64,000 bases of DNA from Hymenopus coronatus (GCA_030762935.1 CM060884.1:69875696-69939695), one strand, 5' to 3'; counted from the first letter of the stretch, positions 10,569 to 21,977 are shown. Program-made: numbers and translations. Notes: generated from the letters alone by a model not told the origin.

Positions 10569-10830
10569 AGACTGCCTCCGTGGTCGAGTGGTCCCGGAGG
10601 TATCCCGGAGGTCCCTGGTTTGATTCCCGGAAGGGACGGGGAATTTTTCTTTAACCAGAATTATTCCCTATCCCCCATAGAATCTGGAAGTATGAATGTA
10701 AGAGTGAAAGTGCGTGTGTTTAATAATATAAAGTTTATTAACCTAATGTTCTGAACCTATCAGTTTCATAAGTTAAAGCCCCCGATATGACCTTTGATGT
10801 TGAAGGGGGCTATACAAATGGGAAAAAAAA
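10569..10830 (+). mobile_element. SINE family 3 copy
   Basis: tRNA-like head GCCTCCGTGGTCGAGTGG with B box GGTTTGATTCCC. The body TTTAACCAGAATTATTCCC and the tail AAAGCCCCCGATATGACC / GGGGGCTAT, which can itself form a short hairpin, match 29393-29625. Confidence 0.75.
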
Positions 10831-10849
10831 AATCCACGATACCATTTTT

Positions 10850-11006
10850 ACTTTCTCTACACTATAGTGTATAAAGAAGGTATTGTATTGTATTGCACCC
10901 AACAATTCGATACCGAGATTTCACCGGAAATACATGTTTTAGCACCCCCTGAATCCAAAAAAGCACTTTTAGAAAAAGGTCTGTGTGTGTGTGGCTAGCA
11001 TAACTA
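10850..11006 (-). mobile_element. element H hairpin-end fragment
   Basis: ACTTTCTCTACACTATAGTG, ATTCGATACCGAGATTTCACC and CACCCCCTGAATCC, then cut at 11006 where the next H copy begins in the opposite direction. Confidence 0.7.
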
Positions 11007-11013
11007 AAAAAAA

Positions 11014-12027
11014 TCTGATGTGTTCCATTCACATGATTTTCTCTACATCTCTGCAACATTATTAGCATAATTATTGTTAAAAAGCTCATGCTTCTAATTA
11101 CTTCATGATAATCGAGAGAGAAAAAATTAGCAGAAATAGTCAGAAATAACTGGTTCTCACCGTCTCATTCTAAATTGGGCGTGAAAGACCGCTTAATTTT
11201 GCTCAGAGGCCTCTCTATCAGACTTGAGGTTCTTTTACGTGCCGTAAATCTACGACACGGGACCAACGGCATTACTTCCCTTCCTAAGGATTTTTACACC
11301 TGAAAAAAAGCCATCGTCCTCCGCCGGGTTTGAACCCACGACCTTGGGTATATGAAGTTAGCATGGTAACCATTACACCACGGAGGGCGACTTAAAGTGA
11401 TAAGTCAAAAGCTGGTTGCAATGTGACTGAAGTTCCTTTGTTTGTATGGACAGGAGTTGACAAATTCCTGTATGAGAAAAGTATAAGTGTTTAAAGCTGA
11501 AACCTAAAACAAGGAATATCTAAAAAGAAAAAGAAAAAAAAAACGATCAACTCCACGAAACAAATGTATATGACATAAATTGTATGTTTTAACGTGCTCT
11601 ACATTTTTTGTGATAACTTTTCCTCCATCTCTTACGGTTTAGCAGTTATGCAAAATTCATGCAGAATAAGCATGTCTTCAGAGGCTATTCCCAGATAATG
11701 GAGTCGTTAGAGCCAACTTTGAGAAAATCAAAATGTTCGAACTTTTTCCGTGTAAAGGGTAGTTATTGAAAATCTTCGTGTCGCATCCTTGGAGGATATC
11801 AAATTTAAATACCAAGTTTGGTTTTTAACGGTATTTTCGTTTTTGAGCTATGCTGCCCACAGACACTCGCACGCACACACACACACACACACGGACATTT
11901 GTCTAAATATGCTTTTTTCAAGGGGTCTCAAAATATGTTTTTCCGGTGAAATCTCTGTATCGAATTTTTGGGTGCATTGCAATACCTTCTCTATAAGTTT
12001 TGTACATGGTACGCATAGAGAAAGTAA
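11014..12027 (+). mobile_element. element H copy with nested SINE
   Basis: TCTGATGTGTTCCATTCACA start and GCATAGAGAAAGTAA end. SINE family 2 is nested at 11163-11394. (AC)n at about 11873-11892 is the family's microsatellite position. Confidence 0.75.
11163..11394 (-). mobile_element. SINE family 2 copy, complete head
   Basis: On the minus strand the head begins GTCGCCCTCCGTGGTGTAATG (A box) and has the B box GGGTTCAAACCC. CCTCCG and CGGAGG pair as an acceptor-like stem, so a tRNA ancestor is clear. The body matches 8015-8262. Confidence 0.8.
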
Positions 12028-12059
12028 TAAGAAAACATTAACATATGACTACTGCGTGC

Positions 12060-12243
12060 AACGAGTATAGCAGAAGATTTCTTTACCGTATTCAAAACAA
12101 TTGAAACGTATTTTGATCCGATCTCATTACGATCCCACTTTGAGGATCGGATATAACATTCAATACGGATTGAACTCGAATTTCCATGTTTCAATACGAT
12201 AAGTGTACTCAAATCGATTTTAATTCTCCATGGAAACGTGATA
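12060..12243 (-). mobile_element. truncated copy of MITE M
   Basis: The right end ATGGAAACGTG and internal blocks (CGATCTCATTACGA, CAATACGATAAGTG) match one half of 45688-46209 in the opposite orientation. Confidence 0.6.
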
Positions 12244-12817
12244 ACCATCATTAGTCACCTAAATAGAGTTAAAATGGAGACGCGCATCAACATTGCAGCT
12301 GGAAAACTAACACGCAGCTCCTGAACTAACAAAGTGTGGAGTGCATGAAACCCTGTTGCTTCAGCCATGTTCGCAGATGTATCTTCCAGAAACCATATGC
12401 TATGAAATTATTTCCGCTTGTTGTCCACGATTCCCGCCAAAATGTATTGTTATCACGTCACGCACGAGTCTATTTCAGTCTTCTACCAGCGTCACACCTT
12501 CCTCGGCGCGCGCACCTGTCATCATGACGATAGCGTCTTCCGAAATGTGGCGCCTCAAAGTAGTGTCATTTTCAAAGGGAGTAGCTGAACTTTATGTAAA
12601 AATAATGTTACGAAACAGACGCTAGTACTGTTTACAACTCGAGATAACCTGCATATTTTCCTACAGACAAATTAAAAGCGTCCGTAATGCAAGCAGCATA
12701 CGTCATAATGTCGTCATCCCCCTCTCTTTCACATGCTTTTTCTGAAGCGCATGCTCGGACTGTGTAGTGAAAGCGCAACCATAACAGGCACTCATCTTGA
12801 AACGAGCAACACTGCCA
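12244..12817. other. unassigned
   Basis: Slightly less AT-rich than its surroundings, with no recognised gene. Confidence 0.4.
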
Positions 12818-13145
12818 GTGTTGCCAACATGATTATATTTACTGTCAGACCAACACCCAAAAATCCGTCAAAATTAGAAATTTCAGTGTTTTCTTTCAAA
12901 AATAAAAATTAAATTAAAACTCAAGATCAGCACTTCGGAAAAAATTCTTGTTTAGATCTCAAAGATGATATTTAATTTCCCGGTGATTTTCAGGCGCACA
13001 AAGATTTACATCCATGACAGTTTTTCTAAAGAAAACGAATATAACATTTCTAATGATATTCCTAAAAAAATCCGTCATCCGTCAAAACTTAGTTTTGCCC
13101 GTTATACAACTAGAAAATCCGTCAAGTTGACAACCCTGAACACTG
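12818..13145. mobile_element. possible hAT-like MITE
   Basis: The left end CAGTGTTGCCAAC and right end GTTGACAACCCTGAACACTG form imperfect terminal inverted repeats about 330 bases apart. Internally AT-rich, with no transposase. Target duplication not evident. Confidence 0.4.
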
Positions 13146-13249
13146 GCATCCCGGTGGGGGGGGGCTAGTGTTAATCTATTTTGATTTATGTATTTATTTA
13201 TAGTATTTTTGCGTTGTAATTTGTTTTATTGTATTTATGTACCACGCAC

Positions 13250-13835
13250 AATAGACATGGGTAGAGAAGGTATTGTATTCCACTTAAAATTTGATAGGTA
13301 CTAATTACATGTTTTGAGGACCATTGAATGAAACATTTTAGACAGGTCCGTGTTTACGTCAGTCCGTGTGTTTGTGAACAGCCTAACCAAAAAACGTAAA
13401 ATCGGTTAAATACCAAATTAGGATTTGGGTTCAGTATTTTTCAAGGCTACGATGTGAAGATTTTCAGTAATATCTCATGCCCCAAACTACCATGTACATA
13501 GAACATATTTCGAAATTTTTAATTTTCACCAAAATGGTTAACGATTTTGATTTAATGCCATATATTAAAGGTATTGACATCACAAATAAAATGTGTATCT
13601 TGAATTTTCTGGGAATGCCCTCTGTAGTCCTCTTGATTTTTGCATAACTGGCAAAAAAAAAAAAAAAAAACAACCTATGTAGATCTTGTGAAAACATAGT
13701 TTATCAGAAATACTGTTTGTTTATTGAGATATCCGTTGTCATTGGGTTCAAGTTTAAAATACTTATATTTTCCTCAAATGTGCTATTCGTTTCTCTTGCT
13801 CCTGGTCGAACAAAGAGTTGAAAGTATCACATAGC
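13250..13835 (-). mobile_element. element H copy, diverged
   Basis: GGTAGAGAAGGTATTGTATTCC, CAAATTAGGATTT, GATGTGAAGATTTTC and TTGAATTTTCTGGGAATG are in order. Both ends are eroded; an A-run lies at 13652-13669. Confidence 0.65.
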
Positions 13836-14778
13836 GACGTACTTACCTCCCCCCCCCCGCCCCAAAAGGTCCATTACTCTCATTTGCTTTAATATTTATT
13901 AAGCCATTTTTAGGTTGGGGGACGTGCAGATGGAAATGGTCTGGTTGGCCATACCTGGACTATTAGTCCACCCTCGTTCATGGTTCGCTGGGCGTGAACG
14001 TACACAAGCAAAAGTTAATGAAAAAGATAAAAAGAAACTTGCTCCGCTGTGCGCAAAAGTTGCGTCCTTGAAAAGCATAATATTTATGCTTCTCAGACAC
14101 GCTAATTGTTGGTGGTTAGCGTGTTCTCACTTTCTGGAAGAAAGAATGGAAATTCAGTACGTCATCGTCACTGTCCTTATATCATGTTATTCAGGGGTAT
14201 CGGTGGTTTGTCAGTACCATGCATTACGTTACACAAAATGACAACAACTGGGTACTGTTAAGAACTTTTTGGTAGTGTTGACAACAAGGTCTTATCACGA
14301 CCGATCATAAATCCATTGTATATCAATTTCCAGTTACTCATTGTTACAGGCAGGTTAACATTCAATACATCTGAAAGCTTTCTTTCTGTGTATATGTAAC
14401 TGTAGCGTCTTCTTCAGCATGTTGGGTGTGTTAGGAAGACTTATTCTGCTATGCAGTGGGCAGTCTACAAGGACGTGTCACAGCTCGTACAGTTTGGAAC
14501 TTACTTGGTCCTTAGTCAGAAGATAACAATGTGACCGATTCTGAGTCGAGTGATTACTTGATCTCTTCTTTTGAGAGTTCGGGAATGTAGAAAAGGTTTG
14601 GTGCAGCCAGAGCGAGTTGATGACCATTCCAATTTCCATTTTTCCATGTATTTGTGTTTGATGAGGTGTGGAGAACTTGCTCATGCCTCAATCCGCTATA
14701 TTTGTATTGTCAGGTCCTAACTCGAAAGACCCTAGTTCGAATCTCAGATCGGGTGAGTTGTCTGGATAAGTATCCGCG
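13836..14778. other. unassigned, with a 108-codon open frame
   Basis: A C-run lies at about 13850-13858. The frame 13915-14241 (+) has no family I recognise and lies between repeats, so I do not call it a gene. Confidence 0.4.
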
Positions 14779-15554
14779 GTAGTGATGGGCAATATCGAAT
14801 GTTTTCGTCAACCGAATGTATTACAGTAATGAGAAATGACTATCGAATGGTTTGGTTTTTCATTCCGGTTTAAACAGCAGTTTATTTTGGAAAATGCAGG
14901 AAGAAGTGCCTTAAATGAGTTGAAAAGTAAGCAGTTTTCATTCATATTTGTACTGTGTAACAGGCAGCCCTCGAGAAATATGGAAAGATTTTAGTGGATA
15001 ATGTTTTGCATATCACTTTGTTTTCGGTTATTCGATAGGAATTAACGCGATAATTCCATTAATATCGGATAGTGAAGGTGTACAGTTTATCAATCAGACT
15101 AGCTTTATATAACTGTGAATTGAAACCTATTTTTAAATAAAGACACACGAATCAACAAAGTTCCCTTTTAAGGCTATTTACCTATTTCAGAATTTTATGC
15201 GGTTATGGTTCAGTAATTTGAGGTTATTTTTATAGATTATAGATTATATTATTTTTATAGATTATATCGTATTTGTTATTTCGCATTTGATTTGAGGTGA
15301 AATGACAAGTCAAAGATCTTTCCCTCGCTGCGTTAAGGTTTGGGATCAACTTTTTGGTCTTTATTTTACAAGCACAATTGTCACCTCCCACCACTGGGTG
15401 ACTGGTGTATCCGCCACAACACAGGGAACTCTCCAATAGTATTATCAATAATAATGAATACGTGCAGAATAACGTATCCCGTAGTATACCCTCTTCATTG
15501 TAGCATTCTTTGGTACAGTGTGATCCATATAAACCTGAACCACTTTAATAGGTT

Positions 15555-15893
15555 GCTCTCTGGGTCGTCTCCTTAGCTGCTTACTAAGCGGGAGACCTGG
15601 GTTCGATCCCCAGTACCGGCGTAGGGATTTTTCCACCACTGGGTGGCCCGGGATGCACTCAGCCTCTGAGGTCCCTGGGGGGGAGCAATTGAGGAGCTAT
15701 TTGACGGAGAAGTAGTGGCTCCAGGTCATGACCGCATTAACCGGCCGGGGGGGGGGCTCGAGGCGCTGACCACGTCTCACCCTCCATCACTGCACCCCAT
15801 CCATGACGTCTGTAGTGGACGGAGATGGGGAAGGCAGCGGACGGGCGGTAGGCCAAGGTTCTCCGTGAGTTGTCGTGGCATGGAGTTGTTTTC
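15555..15893 (+). mobile_element. SINE family 5 copy
   Basis: Head GGGTCGTCTCCTTAGC with B box GGGTTCGATCCCC. The body TGCACTCAGCCTCTGAGG, GGAGCAATTGAGGAGCTA, ATGACCGCATTAACC and GGTAGGCCAAGGTTC matches 35125-35460 and 21190-21420 on the other strand. Confidence 0.8.
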
Positions 15894-16076
15894 TCTCTGA
15901 ACGCTCGTAGAAACGTGAAATTTGTTTTAATGATCTCAATGGCTCAACAATCATGGCATATCAATGCCAAATGTTGACTATATTGATGATTTCGAAGGAA
16001 ATTACAAACATTTTCATGGCATTGTAGACAGTAGCAGCTCTTTGACTTGTGCCATATGGGCAGTCTAATTGTTGGC

Positions 16077-16343
16077 TCAATCAACGCATTTGTTTGAAGA
16101 GTTTACTAGTCTTCTTCGAACATTTGTAATAGTTTCTACACTCAATGGTGGTCTATGTTTTCCACTCTCACTAACGAGTATACCACTTGTCTCCAGCTTT
16201 CTTGCCTTTGTCGGAACATCCCGTACATTAAATTCTCTTCGAAATTTCAATTGTGTTGTTATCAAGGAATTTGTCCCCCAGTACGTTTTCACAATGAAAC
16301 CACGTTCTCGAATGAGTACTGTTTGTTGGTGGTATGACTGCAA
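16077..16343 (-). pseudogene. transposase N-terminal helix-turn-helix fragment
   Basis: Reads RERGFIVKTYWGTNSLITTQ, then LKFRREFNVRDVPTKA and GKHRPPLSVETITNVRRRLV. This is the pattern of the DUF4817-type N-terminal DNA-binding domain in some IS630-Tc1-mariner transposases (FIVKTYW...TQRKFR..F...P....I..LV..F...G). The catalytic domain is absent; the frame ends next to the left inverted arm. The upstream leader is the right arm of the host element. Confidence 0.6.
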
Positions 16344-16756
16344 ACTAAAAACTGTCTACAATGCTCTTAATTTCCATCGAAATCATCAATATAGTCAGCA
16401 GATGGCATTGATCGATTGTTGCCATGATTGTTGTCGATTCTCCCTGAACTACTTCACATTTCTACGAGCTTTCAGAGAGAATTTATGACCTATTAAAATA
16501 GTTCAGGTTTATATGGATCGCACTGTAAAATATTAATGACTAATTTTCAAAACTGTTAAATAAAAGGAATAAAACAGTAGATATTTTATACTCTCTGGAA
16601 TTGGGTTGGCATCACGTTAGTTCATCGATAGAATTGATCAAGCAACCATTAGTATTATCTAGTATCATTTTAAAATCTAATGAAAACAGAATACTTGCGT
16701 AACAATCGAATAGCCGATAGACAACTATCGAATAATTCGATATTGCCAATCACTAG

Positions 16757-17054
16757 AAAGTAGTCTCGGCGAATAACTCAAGCTACCCATCTCTTGGGCT
16801 TCCTGTACAGTGAGTTCATTGAAAAAGGTTCCGAAAGTAAGCACACGTGTGTAAAATACCTTTCGCGTAAGAAACAGGAGAACTTCTGATAAGAGACGCA
16901 TTGACAAGTCAGAATGAAATTGGAATGCTTATACTCTGCTGTTTTCTTTTAGGCCTGTGAACGTGTAAAACAATGACACTTTATATCTATGTGCTTGCTT
17001 CCGGAACATTTTAATGAACGTGACAACAAATGCACGTTCTTGTTACTTTTTCTA

Positions 17055-17091
<37 letters not shown>
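16757..17091. other. unassigned, ending in a (GT)n tract
   Basis: No gene seen. A perfect GT repeat of about 34 bases lies at 17057-17091. Confidence 0.5.
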
Positions 17092-17094
<3 letters not shown>

Positions 17095-17218
17095 ACGATT
17101 TAGCAAACTAAATGATAACGAAACATGTCAACACAAAACTTTTATTTATAAAGTTATAGTACCTTACTCTATTTCTCAACGTAATCTCCATTCTGTCAAG
17201 ACATTGTCACGTATTCAT

Positions 17219-17219
<1 letters not shown>
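17092..17219 (-). mobile_element. mariner 3'-end fragment (family of 18.9 and 24.2 kb)
   Basis: CAGACGATTTAGCAAACTAA to GTCAAGACATTGTCACGTA is the inverted 3' end of the same mariner (in reverse: end of the transposase, stop, AATAAA-like region, terminus). Truncated on the right by a run of about 33 Ts at 17221-17253. Confidence 0.6.
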
Positions 17220-17257
<38 letters not shown>

Positions 17258-17261
17258 GCAC

Positions 17262-18443
17262 AAAATGTTTAGCCAATCGAACATTTTGTGTATAGTGGAT
17301 TGAGAAGCTATTGTATTCCACCCCAAAATGGATAACGAGATTTCATTGGAAATATATATCTTGAGGTTCCCTAGATCCGGGGGGGGGGAATTCAAGAAAA
17401 TCCCCCAACCCCAACTACCCTTTACATGGAACATTTTTCGAAAATTTTGACTTTCTCAAAAATGACTAGCGATTTTAATTAAAACACTATATATTAAAGA
17501 TATTAACATTACAGATAAAATGTGTATTTCGAATTTTCTAGGAATAGATTCAGAAGAGCTCTCTATTCTAGTTGAGTTCTGTAGAATGTTACATAACGGT
17601 TAAACCGTAAGAGATCGACAAAAACTTAATCCACAAAAAATTTAGATCTCGTTAAAACACACAATATGTTATATACGCTTTTCATGTAGAGTTGCCCGTT
17701 TTCGAGATTCATTGTTACTGGTTTCAATTTTAAACCAACTTTTTTTTTTCTTTTCTTTCAAACGGGACCATGCAAAGCGAACCGAACCTCCATTATTTCA
17801 CAAAGCGATCAGGTTTTAAAAGATTTGGCTATCCCTTTAGCCTAATGTGTTCCTTTATTTCTGTTGTGCTTATAAGGAGACAACTAATAATGCAATTTCT
17901 ACTAATGCTGATCTAGATTACAGTGATGTAGATAAAAGAATAATCTTTTGTAAGGAAAAAGTGTTTTTAGATAGTTAATGCTAAAAGTAGGTCTTTTACC
18001 AGATGTCAGTAGAGTTAAAAGTAGAACATTTTGTCGTTCAGTGTTATAAAATAACACTCCAATGTAACCAACTTTAGTTTATGCGTCCACGGCCTCATTC
18101 AAGTAGGCTGTAATTCTGAAAGTTCGTATCGATCCATAAAATGGCGAATGTTTTTAATGTCATGAACATGGAATCTAGTGAAGCAGACGAAATTACAACT
18201 GCTACACTGCCTCCGTTGTATAGAATGTTTTCGTTCTGCACCGATGCCTAACAAGGCGACAACTCAGACCATTAAGCATGAACCCCATGAAATAGGTAAA
18301 ACGATCTATTTATAATTATGTCTAAGAATATTTTGTTCGGCCTACAGCCTCGGTACACACGCTTCCTACTCACAATATAAAGCACAATTTTTATCAATAA
18401 CTTGTGGAACACTTCAAGTTATGTGAATGGAACACATCAGCTT
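17262..18443 (-). mobile_element. element H copy containing repeat Q
   Basis: 17262-17945 is H from the hairpin side up to AGAATAATCTTTTG. 18402-18443 is its terminal piece (AACTTGTGGAACA..GAATGGAACACATCAG). Repeat Q (17949-18385) lies exactly between, so Q is inside this H copy. Confidence 0.6.
17949..18385 (+). repeat. repeat Q, copy 2 (ORF body missing)
   Basis: Matches copy 1 except for about 275 missing bases. An in-frame ATG at about 18141 gives MANVFNVMNMESSEADEI and then leaves the copy-1 frame content and stops after 36 codons. Confidence 0.7.
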
Positions 18444-18850
18444 TTCTGTTAAACGAAACTCATTTTATGTTATCATACCAACGAAGCAATTTTGTTCGTT
18501 AGTCCAGAATACAGAAAACTGTGTCTAACATACGCAGCGCTTGGGCCTTAGCAAGGCCTACAGGAGCAATTAGAGCCGGTTTCGTGTCAGAGGGTTATCT
18601 TTAAGGTTCCTCTTATCAATATACAAAAATAAAGCGAACCTTGCTCACCGCATCAACACGGGTTACAAAATCCTATAACGTTTTAGTGTAGAAGTACAAT
18701 TTTAATTAGATTATATAAGTTATCACTTGTAAATCAACTAACATAGTGAGGCAATTGAATAACATTTATTAGAAATGAATGGATGGAACTGGCGTGTCAT
18801 TTCTGAGAACACAATTTATGAACGATGCACATAATTTCCTTCAAGAAATA
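18444..18850. other. unassigned
   Basis: No repeat or gene recognised. Confidence 0.4.
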
Positions 18851-19944
18851 CCAGGGTCATCCAGAAAGTGGCAGACGATTTGGCATAACTAAACAATAAC
18901 GAAAATTATCAACACAAAACTTTATTTACAAACTTACAGCAGTCTACTCTATTTTCATAAGTAATATAACGATTGCTGGAATGTATCGAGAGAAAAGTTG
19001 TAGCTCGAGTTGTATTTATCGACACGAAGAATAATATTCCTAAAATCCCATTTGTCTTGACGTATATTTGCAACTTGATGTCCATATCATACATTTCAGA
19101 TCTCTTTGTATTGCTACATTATATTATTTTTTTTGGAACTGACGCCATTATGTACGGAAATATCACTGCACACTGATACTATTATTATGAGACGAGCATT
19201 AGTTCAGAGAGAAAACAAATGCATGAAGTTGCGATACATTAGAATAACAATTGCCCGTGGGTGTGATAAAAATGATTAAAACGCAGAAATAATGAGTTCC
19301 GATTGGTTGGAATTTTGCGCGCCGATATACTGGATTGGCCACTTCCTACGATCACGTGTCATGAACGAAATAGTGAACGCAACTGTCGTTGCTATCAAGA
19401 TATTTATTTATTGACGCGTGGTATCGGGTTTTCAGTGCAGATGCTGTACTCTTTCACCGCTAAATATATGAGCTAAGATGTCACTCTCACACTCTCTCAT
19501 CGGCTGGGAAATCTTTTCCATCCAAAAAGTCATGTACGGTGTCCGAAATGGAACACCGGTTTTTCTTAATTCTTTCATCAACATTTGCTTTCAACTCCTA
19601 AACGATTGATGAACTTCCACTCCGGTCTTTATTCTACACATTGGTTCTTCCTTGATTACTCGTAAATTATGCGCCATATTTTCCTCACTAAAGACTGGTC
19701 CATTGCATTATCACCATACACTTGGTTTATTTGCTTATAAAATTCGATGGGCCAAACATGTGCATTCAACAAATCAAACAAGTTCTTTGGCGGTAGAAAA
19801 GTATAACATCGGCATTGAAAAGCTGGTACCACGTGACAAATGCCTTGACAGAATGGAGATTACGCTGAGAAATAGAGTAAGGCACAGTAACTTTGTAAGT
19901 CAAGTTTTGTGTTGATTCATTTCGTTATCATTTAGATATGCGAA
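18851..19944. mobile_element. double 3'-end mariner derivative, copy 1
   Basis: Left side (18851-18958 and 19385-19470) reads, on the minus strand, the coding end of a mariner transposase, stop and 3' terminus. Right side (19784-19938) reads the same end on the plus strand: AVEKYNIGIEKLVPRDKCL. Between them, about 19480-19783 on the minus strand, are N-terminal and late transposase fragments. The left arm is interrupted by about 424 unassigned bases (18960-19383). A TA precedes 18851; the right end is cut by element H. Confidence 0.65.
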
Positions 19945-20360
19945 ATCGACTTTTTGGGTGCAATTACTTTATAGAGCGTACATACGTATTAGGGAAAGTA
20001 AAAGTGGTGTAATGGTTATCATGCTAACCTCATATACCCAAGGTCGCGGGTTCAAATCCAGCCGAGGACGAAGGATTTTTTCGGGCGTGAAAATCCTTAG
20101 CATGGCTTCCTTCAGAAGAGAAGTAAATCCGCTAGTCCCATGTCATAGATTTACGGCACGTAAAAGAGCCTGAAAAAGAGGCCTCTGAGCATAATTAAGC
20201 GGTCTTTCGCCCAGTATAGAATAGGACGCTGAGAACCACAGCAGTTTAAGAGTGTCCATAAATAAAACTTCTTTTAATTCAGGGAGTCTCAAAACGTGTA
20301 TTTCGAGTTACATCTGAGTGTCGGATTTTTGGTTGAAGTGCAGTGCTTCCTTCAAAAGGG
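19945..20360 (+). mobile_element. element H 3' fragments split by a SINE
   Basis: GGGTGCAATTACTTTATAGAG to AGGGAAAGTAAA at 19955-19990, and AGGGAGTCTCAAAACGTG to TTTTTGGTTGAAGTG at 20280-20340, both from the hairpin side of H. Confidence 0.5.
20004..20275 (+). mobile_element. SINE family 2 copy, full length
   Basis: A box GTGGTGTAATGGTTATCATG and B box GGGTTCAAATCC. Then the family body: AAAATCCTTAGCATGGC, ATAGATTTACGGCACG, GAGGCCTCTGAGC, AGCGGTCTTTCGCCC, ending CCATAAATAAAAC. Confidence 0.8.
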
Positions 20361-21189
20361 ATGCGCTGGTGTTTGTTTTATATTTTTGTTATAATGAACA
20401 GTCAGTTTTCCAAGTAGGGTCATGTATGGTTTTAAATATTACAATTTTAATTTTAAAATCTTCCGTGTCTTCACGAATGTTTGCTCCAAATCTCTGTATT
20501 ATCTACCAGAAAGTCGTTTGATGTGTCTCTCCCACAAATAAAGTTGGCGTTATTTTGGTACTGAAGCAAACATTGCAAGGACATTGGAATTTCCATCACT
20601 TTGCTGTGCGATAACTGGTTTATGTAGGTCTCTCAAACAAAAGGCACAGAGATATGGACAAATGTACAAGCTATTAGGGTGGGGTAGATAATGCACTTTA
20701 TCTCGAGTAATTATTTACACATAGAGATGGCGGGAGAGCTATTTCCAACTCGTCCGTGCCTTGATCAAATGCACCAGTGCAAACATACACTTAGCTGGAA
20801 GGCATATCGCTCGAGGAAGTCCAAGTTAATGTTCCCTTCACCGGTGTCTTGTTGCTTTTCATTGGCTGCTGTTGTGCCTTATTCAGGGCTGTTAAGTTGA
20901 CGGAATTTTTGGGGTTGTATGGCTCGCAACATTGCAGATTCTAGTTATTTGACTCTGCCATTGGTCGATTGACCAATGCACAAGCAGACAGAACGAACGG
21001 AAGAACCATTGCATTGGAAAGAAGAACCGATTTTCAGAAAGTCCATTTTTACCCCTTATTTCGATTCAGTTCATTTACATACACCTAACCTAAGATAACG
21101 TAGCCTAACCTAACCTCGACGAAATCTCGAAATCTGTCGTTCCCTTGTCACGTAGCCATATTGTCTCCCTAACTCAGGGAGGAGCCTTA
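20361..21189. other. unassigned
   Basis: No recognised gene. The region around 21060-21115 has a CCTAACC-rich string (ACACCTAACCTAAGATAACG) but is not a telomeric array. Confidence 0.4.
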
Positions 21190-21420
21190 GTTCTAAAACT
21201 GGACTAGAATCTGCAATCTCGCCCATGGCACAACAGTCCACAAGGGACCATTGGTCTTCTCGATCTGGAGCCGCTACTTCTCAATCAAGTAGCTCCTCAA
21301 TTGGTCACGAGGCTGAGTGCACCCCTGACCAGTTCTCACAGCCGGTACCGGAATCGAACCCAGGTCTCCCGCTTGGCAAGCAGTCACGCTATGACCAGGT
21401 TGCATACGACGGGAAGAAGA
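21190..21420 (-). mobile_element. SINE family 5 copy
   Basis: GGAGCCGCTACTTCTCAATC, AGTAGCTCCTCAATTGG, GGAATCGAACCCAGGTCTCC (B box reversed) and TTGGCAAGCAGTCACGCTA match the other two copies. Truncated at the body end. Confidence 0.75.
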
Positions 21421-21479
21421 CGTATTTAACGGACGACGGATTCTTTTTCCCGGGAATTATTGTAAATCAATTTGTTTAC

Positions 21480-21977
21480 TTTTTACTTTCCCTACCCATA
21501 CTATGTTAAGTGCATAGTAGAGACAAGGTATTATGTTCCACACGAAAAAGCAATATCGAGATTTTACCCAAATACACGTTTTAGGATCTCCTGAACCCCA
21601 AAATAGAGTCTATTCCCAGAAAATTCAAGATATATTTTGTCATGTAAATATCTTTAATACACATTTTAATCAAAATCGTTAGAGCCATTTATGAGAATTT
21701 GAAAAATGTTCCATGTAAAGAGTAGTTAGGGTGGGGGGATTTTGTTGAAAATCTTCCGTCCCATCCTTGGAAAATACCGAACCTAAATACCAAGTTTGAT
21801 ATTAAACTGTCTTTTAATTTTTGAGTTATGCTGCCTATAGACATACACGGACATTTTTCTAAAAATGTTCTTTTGGATTCAGGGGTCTCAAAACATGTAT
21901 TTCCGTTACCGAATTTTTGGGTGCAATACAATACTTTCTCCACAAACTATATACGTAGTACGTGTAGAGAAAGTAAA
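21480..21977. mobile_element. opposed element H fragments
   Basis: 21480-21604 is the hairpin end in minus orientation (ACTTTCCCTACCCATACTATG ... CTGAACCCC). 21605-21977 is the hairpin half in plus orientation, ending ACGTGTAGAGAAAGTAA. Confidence 0.65.

Larger units (their letters stand above)
15516..16525 (-). mobile_element. long-inverted-repeat IS630/Tc1-type element
   Basis: Flanked by TA on both sides (15514-15515, 16526-16527). The termini CAGTGTGATCCATATAAACC and its counterpart GGTTTATATGGATCGCACTG are inverted. Beyond the ends, 15894-16045 and 16352-16480 are also inverted copies of each other (TTTCTACGAGC, TCATCAATATAGTCA), giving arms of about 190 bases. The left arm is split by SINE family 5. 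Between the arms the minus strand has a transposase N-terminal fragment. Confidence 0.65.
14779..16756. mobile_element. hAT-like element carrying nested insertions
   Basis: The left end TAGTGATGGGCAATATCGAAT and the right end ATTCGATATTGCCAATCACTA are near-perfect inverted repeats of the kind seen at hAT termini. Subterminal ATCGAAT/ATTCGAT motifs recur. No hAT transposase remains. A second transposon (15516-16525) sits inside it. The 8-bp target duplication expected of hAT is not clear. Confidence 0.5.

Noticed and set aside
13915..14241. 108-codon open frame on the plus strand
   Set aside because: No recognisable family, no splice or expression evidence, composition like its surroundings.
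20008..20070. Possible tRNA gene
   Set aside because: Same A/B boxes and body as two other copies (family 2 SINE).
21060..21115. Telomere-like CCTAACC repeats
   Set aside because: Only a few irregular units, no array.
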